From positions 1,525,501-1,589,500 of the forward strand of contig JAILWY010000009.1 in assembly GCA_022113835.1 (NCBI GenBank): a stretch of DNA of 64,000 nucleotides, written 5' to 3'. The DNA is from Atopsyche davidsoni (taxonomy: Eukaryota > Arthropoda > Insecta > Trichoptera > Hydrobiosidae). A program made the translations under genes and the position numbers. Shown piece by piece: positions 12,451-24,750 of this stretch (positions are counted from its first letter, which is position 1; each line of letters begins with the position of its first letter). The notes below the pieces were generated by a model. It did not search any database, had not been told where the DNA came from, and saw nothing but the letters and a program-made list of their open reading frames with translations.

Positions 12451-13123
12451 TGGGAGATTACTGAATTCATTTTTGTCGTCCAAACACTACCTATTTATTT
12501 ATAGTTTTGATCATAAATAAATAAAAAAGAAAAGATAAACTGAATTATTAATATTCGTAGCAATTCGGCTTAAAATAAACGTTATTACGTTAGTAAAAAA
12601 AATATTATATTGAAATTAATTTGTATTGTTTTGTAACGATAAAAATTAGGTTGATTTGAGATACAGTGATACTAGTTTGAATGGCGCAATCAATGCAATC
12701 CAAACCAATCGCAATACGAATTACATGAACAAATACAATGTTCGTGTCATTTTGATTGAACACGAGAATCACTCGATCGGCAACACTTCACCCGAAAAAC
12801 GATCATCGCTCACGAATTCCAGCGAAGTGACTGGAGACACGCCATATCAGATACGGCAAAATGTTACGAATAAGCTTACAAATATATGATTTAGAATTAA
12901 AAATTAAATATCAACCGGAGTGTATAAATAAGACTAGCAAATATGCAAAAAATTATAATAAATACAATATAAGCGAATGAAGTCCCCGAGCGGAGGCTTA
13001 GTAGCAGCATAATGGTGGATCATTCATTTTCACTTTTTTTAGTGACGTCACCGAGTGGTATACGCGACGGAGATCTCCGCTGATATGAGGAGCACTCCGA
13101 AACGAGTTCGTCTTCTTCTAGGC

Positions 13124-13564
13124 CAGTGCTTCTCAAAGTGGCCCCTACGGACCCCAGGGGGTCCCTGGGATCATTCAGAGGGTCCTTAGAAAATTAAAAT
13201 CGATTTGGGGGTCCCTGAACAACGTCAGGGGTTCCGCGCAAGGTTTGATATAAAAAAAATTGTGATTTATTTTTATTAATATGGAAGTTAAAATAAATAA
13301 CAATGAATAAATTATTAGCGATTTTTACGTCCTAAGTAAAATATAAATATAGACAGGTGCATAAAATACAAGTAATAAAAGTAGTCAGGTAGGTTAATAC
13401 AGGAACGCAATAGAGTCGATACTTGCACCAACTAGTCTATAATATGAATTTATGTAGTTTTTCACCCAAGGTCCGTAGGCAAGTTTTGACTATGAAAGGG
13501 GGTCCATGGGCAAGTTTTGACTATGAAAGAGGGTCCGTGGGCCAAAAGAGTTTGAGAGCCACTG
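13124..13564. mobile_element. hAT-superfamily MITE with perfect target-site duplication
   Basis: The left end reads CAGTGCTTCTCAAAGTGG and the reverse complement of the right end reads CAGTGGCTCTCAAACTC, which is the typical imperfect terminal repeat of hAT elements. The eight bases TTCTAGGC occur immediately before (13,116-13,123) and after (13,565-13,572) the element, matching the 8-bp target duplication of the superfamily. The 441-bp interior has repeated GGGTCC words and no transposase frame, so it moved by a helper element elsewhere. Confidence 0.92.
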
Positions 13565-13833
13565 TTCTAGGCGAATGAAGAGTTCCAGGCGCAGACCAGC
13601 GCGTCGTCAGCGGAACATTAGAAAACCGACAAAAGATAGCCCACAATCATAAAACCGATCATACAATCGCGATAACAGCTGGAACAATTATTTTTCGATA
13701 ATACAGCTCATCTCACTTCTCAATAAAATTCTGAGTAGCGTTAATAAATCTTTAGGTATAAAGTAACGTTTAAAAATTTAGGTCGAAAAAAGTGACCCAT
13801 AGCAGGATAGTTACAGTATAGGTATACAGTATA

Positions 13834-13873
13834 TTTTATTTTACATATATATATATATATATGTAAAATAAAA
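13834..13873. repeat. Perfect 40-bp palindrome with (AT)n core
   Basis: The two halves are exact reverse complements around the centre at 13,853/13,854: TTTTATTTTACA, an AT run, then TGTAAAATAAAA. Such a palindrome can extrude as a cruciform and is a common slip point in sequencing and replication. Confidence 0.85.
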
Positions 13874-13999
13874 ATAATTAAATGGGCCGCAGCCTGGTGG
13901 TATTTTGAGTCTTTACGCAAAAAGTGAGAGAGGCAGCAAACTTTAGTATTTTTAAAATATAAATTTAAACACTTTATTATGGCTGAAATTCAAGGTTGA

Positions 14000-16900
14000 A
14001 TAGCTGAATTAATATTAAAAATATGTACATAAGTATATTTTTTTATTATTATGTACCGTCTTATAATTTTTCACGCAAGAAATCTGACCAACAGATCAGA
14101 GCCAACCGAGAAATATTTTTCATCATTTTGGTGTCGGTGTATAATTATGTGTTACATATACTATATCATTATTGTTCTGTATTTACACTAAGAGCGTAGT
14201 GAATAACGTCTTTGCAAATAATAAATACTCTGTTTGAATCTATTTTCGTACCGGCACAGTTTTATTGGCGAAATGAACTTGCTCAAGGTTATGGCCGAAA
14301 CAATCAAACGTTTTTATACGATTGAATATTGACGAACGAAATGATTTCCTGTGCGTTATATTTTTAAAATAATAACATAAAATATAAAAATAATGTTTAT
14401 TTAATATATTTTCTGTGTGTTATAAACGAACTCAAACGCAATTGTCTCTATTGGCTTAAAACCACCTGCCTCCCACTTTTAAGTCAAGTTTGGCTATTTA
14501 AAGTATGATGACTTCCGTGTTGCAACTTCATTTGCAAACTTGTAACATTTGTTTTCAATGGACATATAGACTATCGACGTGTATGCAGCCTTAAAGTACA
14601 AGAAAATCATTCTGTTTTGGAAAAACCACAGCATAGATGAATGTTTAATATACACACAGGCTTAACAATAAATTCGTATGATAATTAATCAAAGCATCAC
14701 GACGGTCAAAAGGACTACAGCGCCAGGATGTCCGGTAAACGATACTCAGGTTTTTTTTATAGTTTCGTTAATATTCCATATCAAAAACATGTCTAAAAAG
14801 ATAGATTCACAAAAAAAATTAAATTTTGAATATATATAGATTTAATGACAGGCTTCGGCAAGACCTGCACCGGGCAGGTGAGCGGTGATGACGGGCTGCA
14901 GGTATCCTCAGTCCATCACTCCGCAGCCTCGCATTCCTGCAGGGGTCCGTCGCAAGGACGTGTCTCCTTTATAGATAAGGCAGCGGCACTACCGCGCTTA
15001 TTCACCTTCAGTTGCACGGATTTATTGGAGAATTCCCACAGTGGTGGCTTCCACAAAAAAAAAAAAACCAGACGCCTCCATACAGAGAAAACTGGAGTAC
15101 GAAAACTTTCAGATATCTACTATATTTCATATAAATATTCAGAGGCGTGTAGTCCGTACAAATAAAATGGAATTGCATGCATAAAATGTATTTTATAATC
15201 AAACGACGAAAAAAATGCAAAACGCAAGTGCGATATCATATATGTATTGCATACATAGATGACACTAGATTTTGTATATTAGAGTAAAAATAAAATTATA
15301 TATCACGTATTTCAAAGCTTAATAAACGTGCTCAGTGTAATAATGTCGTCTTGTTTTCTATAAATAAAGGTAGTGGTGATTTCCTCTCCACCGGACTGCG
15401 CCGACGAGATGATGTAAAAAGCGAGCATTAAAAAGGGTAGACCTTGAGGGAGTAGGTTCTTCAATTACGTTAGGGTTCACTTTTTATATCCCCCGGGACA
15501 CGTGTGTTGGGGTAGGTTAGCGAGGCCAGCCAGGACCGTGAGATCACGTTGGGATAGGTCATATTATATCCCAAATTATTACTCGGGTGTCGCGCCAAGT
15601 GCCTCAGATCGCACGGCGACCTTAACGACAGGAGGTCAGTGAGCCGCCGCATTGTACCTATATTAATTAGCTCACACTGGAGGTACAGTGAAACGCCTAG
15701 GTGTTGATTTACAAACATTACAAAATTATAGCATTCATTGACAAAAACATCAAACATGGTATTTAAATTACTAACAAAATTTCAACACGGTTTTAAAGAC
15801 ACTCGCAATAGTTTCGAACTTGTAGGAATTTGCCGTTTTTAAATTTATATACATAAATATAAAATAAATACGTGCATTTGTTAAACACAATCTATAGCAT
15901 TTACTCTCGCCAATCTTTGTTATGACCATATTTTGGAAATTAGTATGTTTTGTTCAGCAAACAAAGAAACGTCAATCTTCAAATAAATATTTTGAGCCTC
16001 GTAAGTTTAGACGTTTTAGTTCTGGCATTAGAGAGATATCTGGACTTTTAAATAGCATCTTGAGGTATGTCATAAATTGATATAATATTAAAATCTATAT
16101 ATATGTCATCAGTGCCTAGATCAAAACGTCGGAAATTTTAACAAAAACCTTAGCATAATACTCTAGATTTCTCATAGCAACGGCTGCCAAAACCTACGAA
16201 CATATTTAAATGGAAGCGAAATTCTCTGCAATTATATCTATGAAAAACTCGTCGTTTAACTCGTAGCAATATTTATAAAACATGAACGCATGTTTTATAA
16301 ACATTCGGAACCTTCAATGCGATCATCCATACAGATATCCGTCGGATCTAAAAACGCAAGTGGTACAATTTCGCGAGTGCCAATTCTGCCGGGGCCGGCA
16401 CGTGTGGGAGGGCGGCCGCTTCATGGGGGCTACGATGGGGGGATATGGGGGACGATTCCTGCAATTGACGGGAGCCCAGTAATTCTCCTTTGAATTGGCG
16501 CCGTTGTTTGGTAACACTCGCAAACAGGATCTAGTGAATACCTAGTAATAACGTGCCGCGAGGGCATGCCATGTACAAAAATGTGTACATTTAGAGTTTA
16601 GTTTCATATTAAGAGCTAGAGCCCCTATCGTATGACTTAAAGATAAAAAAAAAAACACTGTCATCCCTCTTATTTTTTATTTTAACCACATTCCTATTTA
16701 GCCTTGCGTACATGTAATGTCCTGCACAATACCCAAGAACGAAGAAAATAACAGCGGTTCAAAGCCTACTCACAGCTCATCGTTTTTGTATAATGTTTCA
16801 TACATTTGCGCCTAACATTATTATTTGATACATCTTATGGATACTATGCTAAAAAAATATACTTTTAATAAATTAACTAAACTGAGTGAAATTCCTCAGT

Positions 16901-18350
16901 CAGCAAATATAACAGCCATAAATCCCCCTGCAGAGGCTCGATGCGCCGCGAAGGACAGGCCGCGACAACCGGTCGACCGGCTTCTATGCGAGTAGCTTCT
17001 AATAGCGGATGGGATTACTTGTAGCTGGAGGCGACTTCCTCTCAGTGCAGCCAACAAGCTACACCTGCTGGCAGAAGCTGCAAAGTCACAAGAAGCGAGA
17101 AGGCTTCGGATAATATTGATTTAAGGATGACTGGTAATAAGGCGTTTTCATTCATAAAGCTCGTGAAATTATTTGTTGAATAATTTGTATCTGTATATAT
17201 AAAATAAGATAAAGCATATTTCGCGCAAAATAAAAATTAAAACCTTTTGAAAGATTGTTGATTTCTATAGTTTGAACAATACTTTTTTGTTTATGTTTAT
17301 TTTTACAACCTGAAATGATTTATTAAATATGGGTTGCACTCAATGCAAAAAAACTGCAAATATAGTTTTTGAATCTGCTTCACACCGAGAACGTTCAAAA
17401 TGACATGATAACGATCTACTTGTATAATTGTAATATGGAAACACGAAAAACAGTCACGCTAAGTATAAGTATACCTTCTACGTGTACACACAAGTCGTAT
17501 TTACATTTTCAATATAAACTTAATCAAAGGCTTCTTACACTGTACATACGTTATTATCAAACTTTTAATACCGTTGTTAATTTTATTTTATAAAATGTTT
17601 TGTTTGTTTTTTTCATAATTATTTCTGAAGTAAATCAAAAACAAAAACAGCAGCACTAAAAAAAACATTAAAATAATATTTTTATGCTTTATATAAAAAA
17701 AAACCCATAGAATAATATTTGAGAAAATTCCGTAGACTCAATTGTAAAAAAAATATGATTTTGAGTTTTTTGCAAATACAGCAGAATAAAACAGATAATT
17801 TTTGACAAGTTAAATTTAAATGACAGTTCAAAATAGCTCGCATTCAATTAAAAGTTCTGCCGCACGCAATTGAAAGCGAATATACCTATAGTAAAATGGA
17901 ATCAACTCATTCAATCAATTCACGTTTTTTGATTATATTTTTTCACTTCCGAAAGTTAACGGACGCATTGTGAGCCAAACCCAACAGCCTAAGGCAATAA
18001 AATGCGATATATTTTCAAAGACATCGTATTATGCTTCGAATAAACTGCGCGATTGAAATGAAAGGTTCATCAACCACACGTCGGTTAATTACACGTCAAC
18101 CGCAACGCGTGTCACTCATCCAGAGGTCTATTAATAATTTGGCTAGTGGCGGTGTGATTATGCCAAATTTCCTATTCTTAAGTCATGCCGATCCTGGGTG
18201 GGATTCGCATCTCGAGCTGTGGTCGCTGACCGCTCGCCAGAATAACCCTAGAGCACCGCTGCGACCGTCTGAAGCAATCGCATACAATGGGTGCACTGTG
18301 GCCATTTTGTAATTAGTCCAATTATAAAACAAAACATTTTTTTTTATTTG
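14000..18350. other. Non-coding stretch
   Basis: I see no gene here. There are short CpG-richer islands at about 14,850-15,010, 15,480-15,660, 16,370-16,480 and 16,920-17,100. None gives a recognisable protein. The AACGGCTGCCAAAACCT word at 16,178-16,195 belongs to the dispersed repeat seen also at 3.9 and 39.5 kb. Confidence 0.55.
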
Positions 18351-18365
18351 AGTATTGTCTGTATA

Positions 18366-18432
18366 TCTTCTTCATCAAGTGCCTCTCCTCAGAAAAGATC
18401 GGCGACAATTTCACCGAGCATATACTCATGCT
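18366..18432 (+). repeat. Dispersed 65-bp repeat, copy 1
   Basis: The unit begins TCTTCTTCATCAAGTGCCTC and ends CACCGAGCATATACTCATGC. Two other copies lie at 25,688-25,755 (+) and 32,717-32,780 (-). The family is probably a short interspersed element or the tail of a longer transposon. No tRNA-type promoter is obvious in it. Confidence 0.7.
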
Positions 18433-18862
18433 AAACATGCAGCTATGCACAAGCAACAGAATTGGAAGAGGGGAGTAGGGAGAGGCTTTCGTATAAATTA
18501 AGATTCAATATTAAAAATAAAGCTCGATTGTTTGTATATACTTATGACCAGAAATAATATTTGATTAAAAAAATGGTACGATTTGATACACACGTAGTAT
18601 CACAACTGACAATCGACCGACAAAGTGCCATCGGCCATTTCGTGAAATCAAGAAAAAAATAGTCGGTTTGGTTGGTCCAGTTTATTGGTCGGTTGGTGCA
18701 GTTCGCAGGTCAACTGTCAGTTTCGTCGCCGCGTGTGTAGTGAGGCCGGCCGGGCCAGTTTCGATTTCGAATGGTCCGTGACGCTCCTAGACGAGTTTCG
18801 GTTTCGTATGCAATAGCCCTCGGCGTCTGTCGTGACGATGTACCACTTTTGGGCAGCAAGTA

Positions 18863-19054
18863 CTCGTGTAAGATTTCTATTTCGTTTGAGAAGACATAAG
18901 CGCAGACTAGTATACCATTACATGCAAGTATTATTTTGAGTACACATACACATTTATATGTAAGTATATATGTGTATTCTACCTAAAAATACACGCAAGA
19001 AATGGCATGATAAGCAGAGCTTATATCTTAAATGAAATAGAAATCTTACACGAG
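18863..19054. mobile_element. TA-flanked MITE with perfect 21-bp terminal inverted repeats
   Basis: CTCGTGTAAGATTTCTATTT plus one C at 18,863-18,883 is matched exactly by its reverse complement at 19,034-19,054. TA dinucleotides flank both ends (18,861-18,862 and 19,055-19,056), the target site of Tc1/mariner and related elements. The interior of about 150 bp is AT-rich and non-coding. A long hairpin non-coding RNA is an alternative reading, but the TA flanks favour a MITE. Confidence 0.7.
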
Positions 19055-19584
19055 TATTTGTTTCTTAAAATTATCAAAACATCGTAACAACGTTGATTTA
19101 TGTATATACCAGCGCTAAAAGCTGCGTGTGTTGATTCAATGTCCACTGCACTCCAAAAATCATTTGATTTTATGTTTGGTTTTTTTCATTAATATTTTAG
19201 TTAAGTTAGTTTTTACATTGAAAAGTAAAAGTAATTTCAAGTGACGTATCTAAAATTACAATTTACATCGAAAAGTAAAAGTTATTTCAGCCGCGTTATC
19301 TCTTGCCAGCTGCATACAGTGTATTCGTTCAACAATATTATGATAATAACTATCGACAATTAATACGATGTTTGAAAATTTACGCCGCTTGATAAGCATA
19401 ACAACAACAAAACTCTATCTTGAGCAACTTCAAACAAATCCGAATTGCTTGGGTGCGGGCGGGTTTCGAGTTTAGACGATTTAGTGGATTTTTCTCACTG
19501 AACGCGTTGCAAGCATATTAACTAACAAATATGTACAAACAAGTAAAACTTAAAAATGGAATAATTTGCACTTTGAATGAAAAC

Positions 19585-19965
19585 AAGGACATATACCCTT
19601 TAGATGTTTTCGCAGGTTTTAGCAGCCGTTGTTATTAAACGTCGGAGGACAGAAAACATCAAGCAGCTCGATAGCCAAGAAAGTAAATCATCATATGAGG
19701 CGTGGAAAAATAAATTCATAGGCTGATTTTTGGGCATTGCGGCGTTCCCGGCGAAGGACATATACCCTTTAGATGTTTTCGCAGCCTGAAGTATTATGTC
19801 AGACGATTCGGTTGCCGTGCTGGGACTGAAATTCCAAAACGGGAATCGAAACGTTGGAGGACAGAAAAGATCAAGCAGCTCGACATCCAAAAAAGTAAAT
19901 CATCATATGAGACGTGGAAAAATAAATTCATAGGCTGATTTTTGGGCATTGCGTCGTCTCCAGCG
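19585..19965. repeat. Direct tandem duplication, units about 170-212 bp
   Basis: The word AAGGACATATACCCTTTAGA, continuing to CGCAG, occurs at 19,585 and 19,754. A second block of about 110 bases, starting GGAGGACAGAAAA and ending CTGATTTTTGGGCATTGCG, occurs at about 19,640-19,748 and 19,852-19,960. The second unit carries about 43 extra bases (around 19,795-19,838). Open frames on the minus strand repeat the same peptide, PKNQPMNLFFH-SYDDLL, in both units. I do not recognise that peptide and regard it as a by-product of the duplication. Confidence 0.75.
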
Positions 19966-20320
19966 GAGTGGTCGAGCCGCGGAGCCTCCGCGAATATTAT
20001 CGCCGGCCGTCGCCAGCTCGGGGAGGCGGCCGGGACGGACGGGCGGGCGCGGCGGAACCGGTTCCCGCCGGTCGAGAGCCAGCCGCGGCCCATCCTAGGA
20101 GATGCACAAAAACAGCCCATTTAGAATTCGCTCCCTGGCACGGCAAGGTCGCGCTTATGTAACGCCGGGCCGCGTCATCTCTCATTCATCGCGGGATCGT
20201 GCGGAGACCGACGCAACACCCGAGGAGAGGCCCGAGCCGCGAGCCGCAATCGAGGGCAGTCCTCTCGGGAGTGCGCTCCGCGATGGACTTTCCCGAAGGT
20301 TTAGCATGCCACTACAATGC
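19965..20320. other. CpG-rich island after the tandem repeat
   Basis: The stretch is dense in CG dinucleotides and open in several frames, with no recognisable domain. It may be part of a promoter region together with the larger island at 21.3-22.35 kb. Confidence 0.4.
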
Positions 20321-20329
20321 TGAGAATAC

Positions 20330-21290
20330 GAGGTGCCACTTGCTTACAAATCACCAACACGATATACCTGCATGTGGCGTTAGTGGGTTATATCTCCGAG
20401 CTGACTATACCGCAGGCGTGGAATATTTAACATGTTCGGAACTGCGAAAGGAAATTGCATTCAAAAAAATCTCGCGTAAAAGAAGAGACCGAAACGGCAT
20501 GCGTGAAAATCAATTAAAAAATATATACTATTTTGTCAACAATTATCTAAATTTAAACGTAATACTGCTTCGACACAATACGTACATATATTTTCCATTG
20601 TAAATTACAAAATTTCAAAACAAACATCCATAAGTTCATAAAATTACATCAACACAAGCAAACCTCGTCAAAAGTATTGATCGCCCGATGACAACTAAAT
20701 AACTATTTACCAAAGAACCCGCACCGGTAATATTTATTACGCATATTCATACGAACAATTTGTGATACTAAACAGACCTGTTTTGGTGGTGCATCATTTT
20801 ATCTCACAGTGGAAATGGAAATCGAAAATAACTGAGATAAAAATGTGCAGCAGCTCACAAGTATAAATAAATGTCATAATGAAAAATTCAATGAACCCCG
20901 CGCTCAATGTCATTAAGAAAACGACACCGAAAAAACGTATTCGCCGGCAGACTTTTTTTTACATTTAAGAATTGAATACACAATAATTAGTACAAATAAA
21001 CTTTTGACACTGAAAATAAAGCAAAGGGATTTTATGTTATTTGTAGCATGTGTTATTTTTTCTCTAAAATAATTTGCAACTATTTAATAATTTGACAGTG
21101 TCACGACGGCGTTATCGAAGGGTAACAAAATATGTTACCTGAAAGTCACATTACCGAGACAAAGAGCGAGGTGCATCGCACGAGTCACATTGAAAATGCA
21201 CGTTATCAAAAACCTCACTGCCAGATAAAAGCATATCTGTGCGCCACCGGGACTTATCGAGATACCGAGCGCAGCAGGTTTCTCAATCGA
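20330..21290. other. Non-coding AT-rich stretch
   Basis: I see no gene or repeat here that I can support. Confidence 0.5.
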
Positions 21291-22345
21291 CAAGCAAACA
21301 GAACACGCTCCTCGCGAAACGCGCCTCCGGCGCGACCGCGGGGTCCTCGGGATCCTTCTCCGGGAGCGCACTCGGGAGGACGGAGGTTTCGGGTCAAACG
21401 AGACGAGAGGGCGTCGCGTCGCGGAATAATACCGAACCGGCACTAAGTGTGTCGCGGACTATTTAGAGTTATCGGATCGGTCGAGAAGCGAAAGAGAAAG
21501 TGGACGCGATCACTCGCGGGGGGCGAACGGTAGTATTCAAAAACGGACGCAAAACGGCGACGAGCGGATGACGCGAGATCGAGAAATCGAAATCGGCGCC
21601 GAAGGGGAAAGCGGAGTGCGAAAACCCGACTCGGGGAAGCTACCCGGGAACTCCGGCGGGGCGGAGGACGATGTAAACAGAAGACCGGCGGGGAGGCGCG
21701 AGGCGGGAGGGGGAGGGGGAGGGCCACGCGGCCGGCGTAACGCACGCCGCCCGCCAAAATAAAAAACAAAAACCTCCGAACCGGTCGGCGAACGGCGAAC
21801 GCCCCCGCGCGGGGCGGCAGACGCAGACGGGCGAGCGCCGGTGAGCGCAGGTGAGGAGCGGCACTCTCGGTTTCCGCGGCCCCCGAGCGCTCCGCTCGCC
21901 GCTCCGTCTGCGGCGACCGGCCCGGCCGGCAAAAAATCTCCAAACAAACCGGAAAGGCGGGCTCAGAGCTCGCCGACTGTTTACTTTCGATCGGCCGGGA
22001 CTGCGGGCGGGTCTCGCTGCTCGGGTCGCTTGCGCGGGGCGAGGAGCACGTCGCGCGGCTGGCGGCTGGCGGCAGCCTACTGAGCGCCGAGCGCCGAACC
22101 CGCCGCCGAATTGCCGGAGCCGCGTCTAGCGCCGCCCCCCGCCCCCCCCCACTTGCCCCGCCGCCTCGCCGCCCCGCCGCCCCGCCGCCCCGCCGCCCCG
22201 CCGCCCCGCGCGAGGAAATTACCGAAGACGCCCGAGCGGGCGGACGCCGCCTGACCCCTGGAAAACGGATGGAGCGAGAGCCGCGGCGGCGCCGGAGCGC
22301 CTCGTTGTTTCCTAAATTAACGAACTCGGCGAGACGCAACACAAT
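21290..22345. promoter_or_regulatory. Large CpG island, possible promoter region
   Basis: About 1 kb is strongly GC- and CpG-rich against AT-rich surroundings, and CG dinucleotides are not depleted. It contains a CCGCCCCG-type octamer array at about 22,156-22,209. Long open frames run on both strands, the longest on the minus strand at about 21,443-22,342, but the translations are arginine-, proline- and alanine-rich simple sequence with no domain. A promoter with GC-rich 5' untranslated sequence is the most likely reading. I see no recognisable coding exon within reach. Confidence 0.5.
22156..22209. repeat. CCGCCCCG octamer array
   Basis: The octamer CCGCCCCG and close variants are repeated about six times inside the CpG island. 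The minus strand is G-rich and could form G-quadruplexes. Confidence 0.8.
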
Positions 22346-22884
22346 GCGTCGTGCAAAAACGACGACCCGTCGTCAGTCTTTGAACTTTAAAACGCTTTGT
22401 TTACAACAAAACAAAAAAATGTGAAAGTTTTTTTGCAGATCAATTGTAATGCAAACTTTGTTCTTTGAATAATAATAATACGATAACTGTAAGCTTGGTT
22501 TCCGTTTATGTGCGCTTATGTAAAAACAAAAAAAAATACACACGCAAAGTTACCGTATTAATGTAACCGAGATGTACGCCGTGACCGTTTTCGGCAAGAT
22601 ATCGATTGCAAGTTATTCGTTTACTGAGAAAACTATGAGGTGAAGTTGACGCGGCTTGAACTCCTGAATAATTACGTCCGATCGATACTCCAGTGGTGCT
22701 GCCGCTTAAGGTCGCGCCGCAGGTCACCGGGGTGAAACGAAAGTATGCAGGCAAAATCTTTGAGCAAATAAAAACACGCGTGAGACCGGCTATTGTACAA
22801 TTTGATATAAGTATATCAATGTGCTTGTAATACTATACTTTTTGTGTATTGATGAATAGTTTCGATGTTTTTAACGGTTTGTTA

Positions 22885-22985
22885 GCTCGGCGGTGAGACC
22901 GGGGACTCCCGAACGAGAGGTCCCTATCCCGGAAGGTGGATCCCAAACTGATGTAATTCGTCTCCCGTCTGTTTCAATTTGGTAG
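22885..22985 (+). repeat. Possible tRNA-derived SINE remnant
   Basis: The sequence GTTAGCTCGGCGGTGAGACC resembles a tRNA A-box region. A stem-like CCGAACGAGAGGTCCC follows, but the expected B-box is not intact. It looks like a decayed SINE head, not a working tRNA gene. Confidence 0.3.
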
Positions 22986-22989
22986 AAGA

Positions 22990-24060
22990 CGATTATTATT
23001 GACATTGCACGTGTCAACAAATTGTTTATAAAATATATATACGGTCATTGGGTTGATTGTGTTCTCCGATGAGCGTTATTGAATCAAAGCGATATATCAA
23101 ATTATAAATTAGATCATTTATTTCAATTGAAGAAACAATTTTTTCACTCTCGCCAACATTATTATTATTTATAATAACACCAAAGGATTTTTTTCTTCAA
23201 GTTTTGTGAACGTGCATAACATTTATTTTTCATATTTTTTTTAAAAACTTGTCATAAGTTATCGTTTTAATTTTTTTTTTTAAATATTTCTAAATATTTT
23301 AGTTTAATATCATTAACTGAAAATAACACATCAAATCAATAATTTACCAATTGGCGTGGTTTCATATGGCAGTCGAATTCCAAATCGATTTTAGGATTCG
23401 ACAGACACCTCTTTCGGCTCATTCTAGAGTGATTTTTTGATTTGCATCGCACGTGTCTTTTAATTAAAATAATTTTAAAAAACTATTGGTACATAAAGGT
23501 CAATTAAAACATTTTTTGAACGACCTAAAAATAACGAACCGGTTTCCTGATAGTTTGGCGCAGGGAAGTACTGCGTCCGGCGGCAGCGCAAAATGGCCGA
23601 GTTCTCTATAAAGCGCCATAAATCCTGAGTTCTCATTAATCAAAGGCCGAGTATCCTTTGGGGTCGTTTTTTCCTTATTTCAGGAGACGCTTTGCAAATG
23701 GCGCAAAACGGCGTGTTTCGATTCTACGCAAAAGCACATACGTATGAATCTTCAAAAGCGACAAAAAAATTTCGTCGACCTAGACAACACTGTTTATATT
23801 ATTACTTTTTAATTGAGCATTTTGAAACTATGATAAACAAGATATAAAATAATATTATAACTGTGAACATGTACCATGTAACTAAATGTGTTCATTACTT
23901 TATCCAACTATTCAACAATATATATACGTTTTGTGCGTGACCTCCATATAGGAAGTCAACAATAGAAATATAATTTTTGTGATTATTTTATTTAACCAGT
24001 TAATTTTACCTATGTTTGTTTACCCAATACCTGTTTTATATATATTGGCAGTATGCAATA
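22990..24060. other. Non-coding AT-rich stretch
   Basis: I see no gene here. One somewhat GC-richer patch lies at about 23,570-23,730 without a recognisable frame. Confidence 0.5.
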
Positions 24061-24119
24061 ATTTTAAGGATTTTTTTCGTGAAATAGGAGCTTTATTATA
24101 AATAATTGGTACAATTTTT

Positions 24120-24480
24120 TTATTCAAAGTATTGTCCATCGCTAGCCACTACTTTTTCCCATCTTTCGGGCAAATTATAGATTCCATCCCAAAAGAACTG
24201 TTCTTCTTTTGAAGCCAAGAAAGAATCAAGCCAATTTTTGATACCCTGTTCAGAAGTGAAGCGTATTCCAGAAAGGGCATTCTGCATCGATCGAAACAAG
24301 TGGTAGTCGGAAGGGGCAAGGTCTGGGATATAAGGCGGGTGAGGCAGAACTTCCCATCCACTGTTTTCCAAATATGTTTTAACCGGTTTAGCAACATGTG
24401 GTCGAGCAATGTCATGGTGGCAAATTGCGTTTTGTTGGTACAAAAGTTGACATGTTGAGAGCTCAAAAAAAAATGTTGTA
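24120..24480 (-). mobile_element. Mariner transposase, C-terminal fragment
   Basis: Read on the minus strand, the frame gives HHDIARPHVAKPVKTYL, then HPPYIPDLAPSDYHLFRSM, and ends ERWEKVVASDGQYFE and a stop at 24,120. These are the second and third acidic motifs and the C-terminus of mariner transposases (second D in HHD, third in APSD; D,D34D type). The N-terminal DNA-binding part and the first catalytic D are missing. Sequence upstream (about 24,480-24,600) stays open but no longer resembles mariner. No terminal repeats are recognisable. It is a dead fragment. Confidence 0.85.
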
Positions 24481-24671
24481 TACACTTCAGCGATATGACA
24501 TATACAGAAAAATAAGTTGTTAAAGTATAGCAGATGCGATTCAATACTAGTAATGCCATATCTAAGAAAATCCTTAAAATTAATGCATACTACCAATAAA
24601 TTAAAAAAAACTTATTTTGATTTTAAAAAATATTTGGATAGTTATTTATTATCTATACTCTTTTGACAGTG

Positions 24672-24750
24672 AACATGCATCGAATTTGAATCGAGACCCC
24701 TCCATTGGCAGGCAAGCAAGTGTGCTGACTACCGCACCGCGAGGAAGTTT
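24672..24750 (-). repeat. tRNA-derived SINE, copy 1
   Basis: On the minus strand the head reads TCGCGGTGCGGTAGTCAGCA, resembling a pol III A-box, followed by CACTTGCTTGCC and, about 30 bases on, TCTCGATTCAAATTC, resembling a B-box. The ACTTGCTTGCC word is shared with the copy at 63.3 kb and nearly with the copy at 25.8 kb. Confidence 0.55.

Noticed and set aside
19600..20120. Minus-strand frames with the repeated peptide PKNQPMNLFFH
   Set aside because: The repetition follows from the DNA duplication; the peptide matches no family I know.
21443..22342. 299-codon open frame on the minus strand in the CpG island
   Set aside because: It is arginine-, proline- and alanine-rich simple sequence, and other frames on both strands are equally open. 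GC-rich DNA gives such frames by chance.
22885..22960. Candidate tRNA gene
   Set aside because: An A-box-like start is present but no cloverleaf or intact B-box can be formed.
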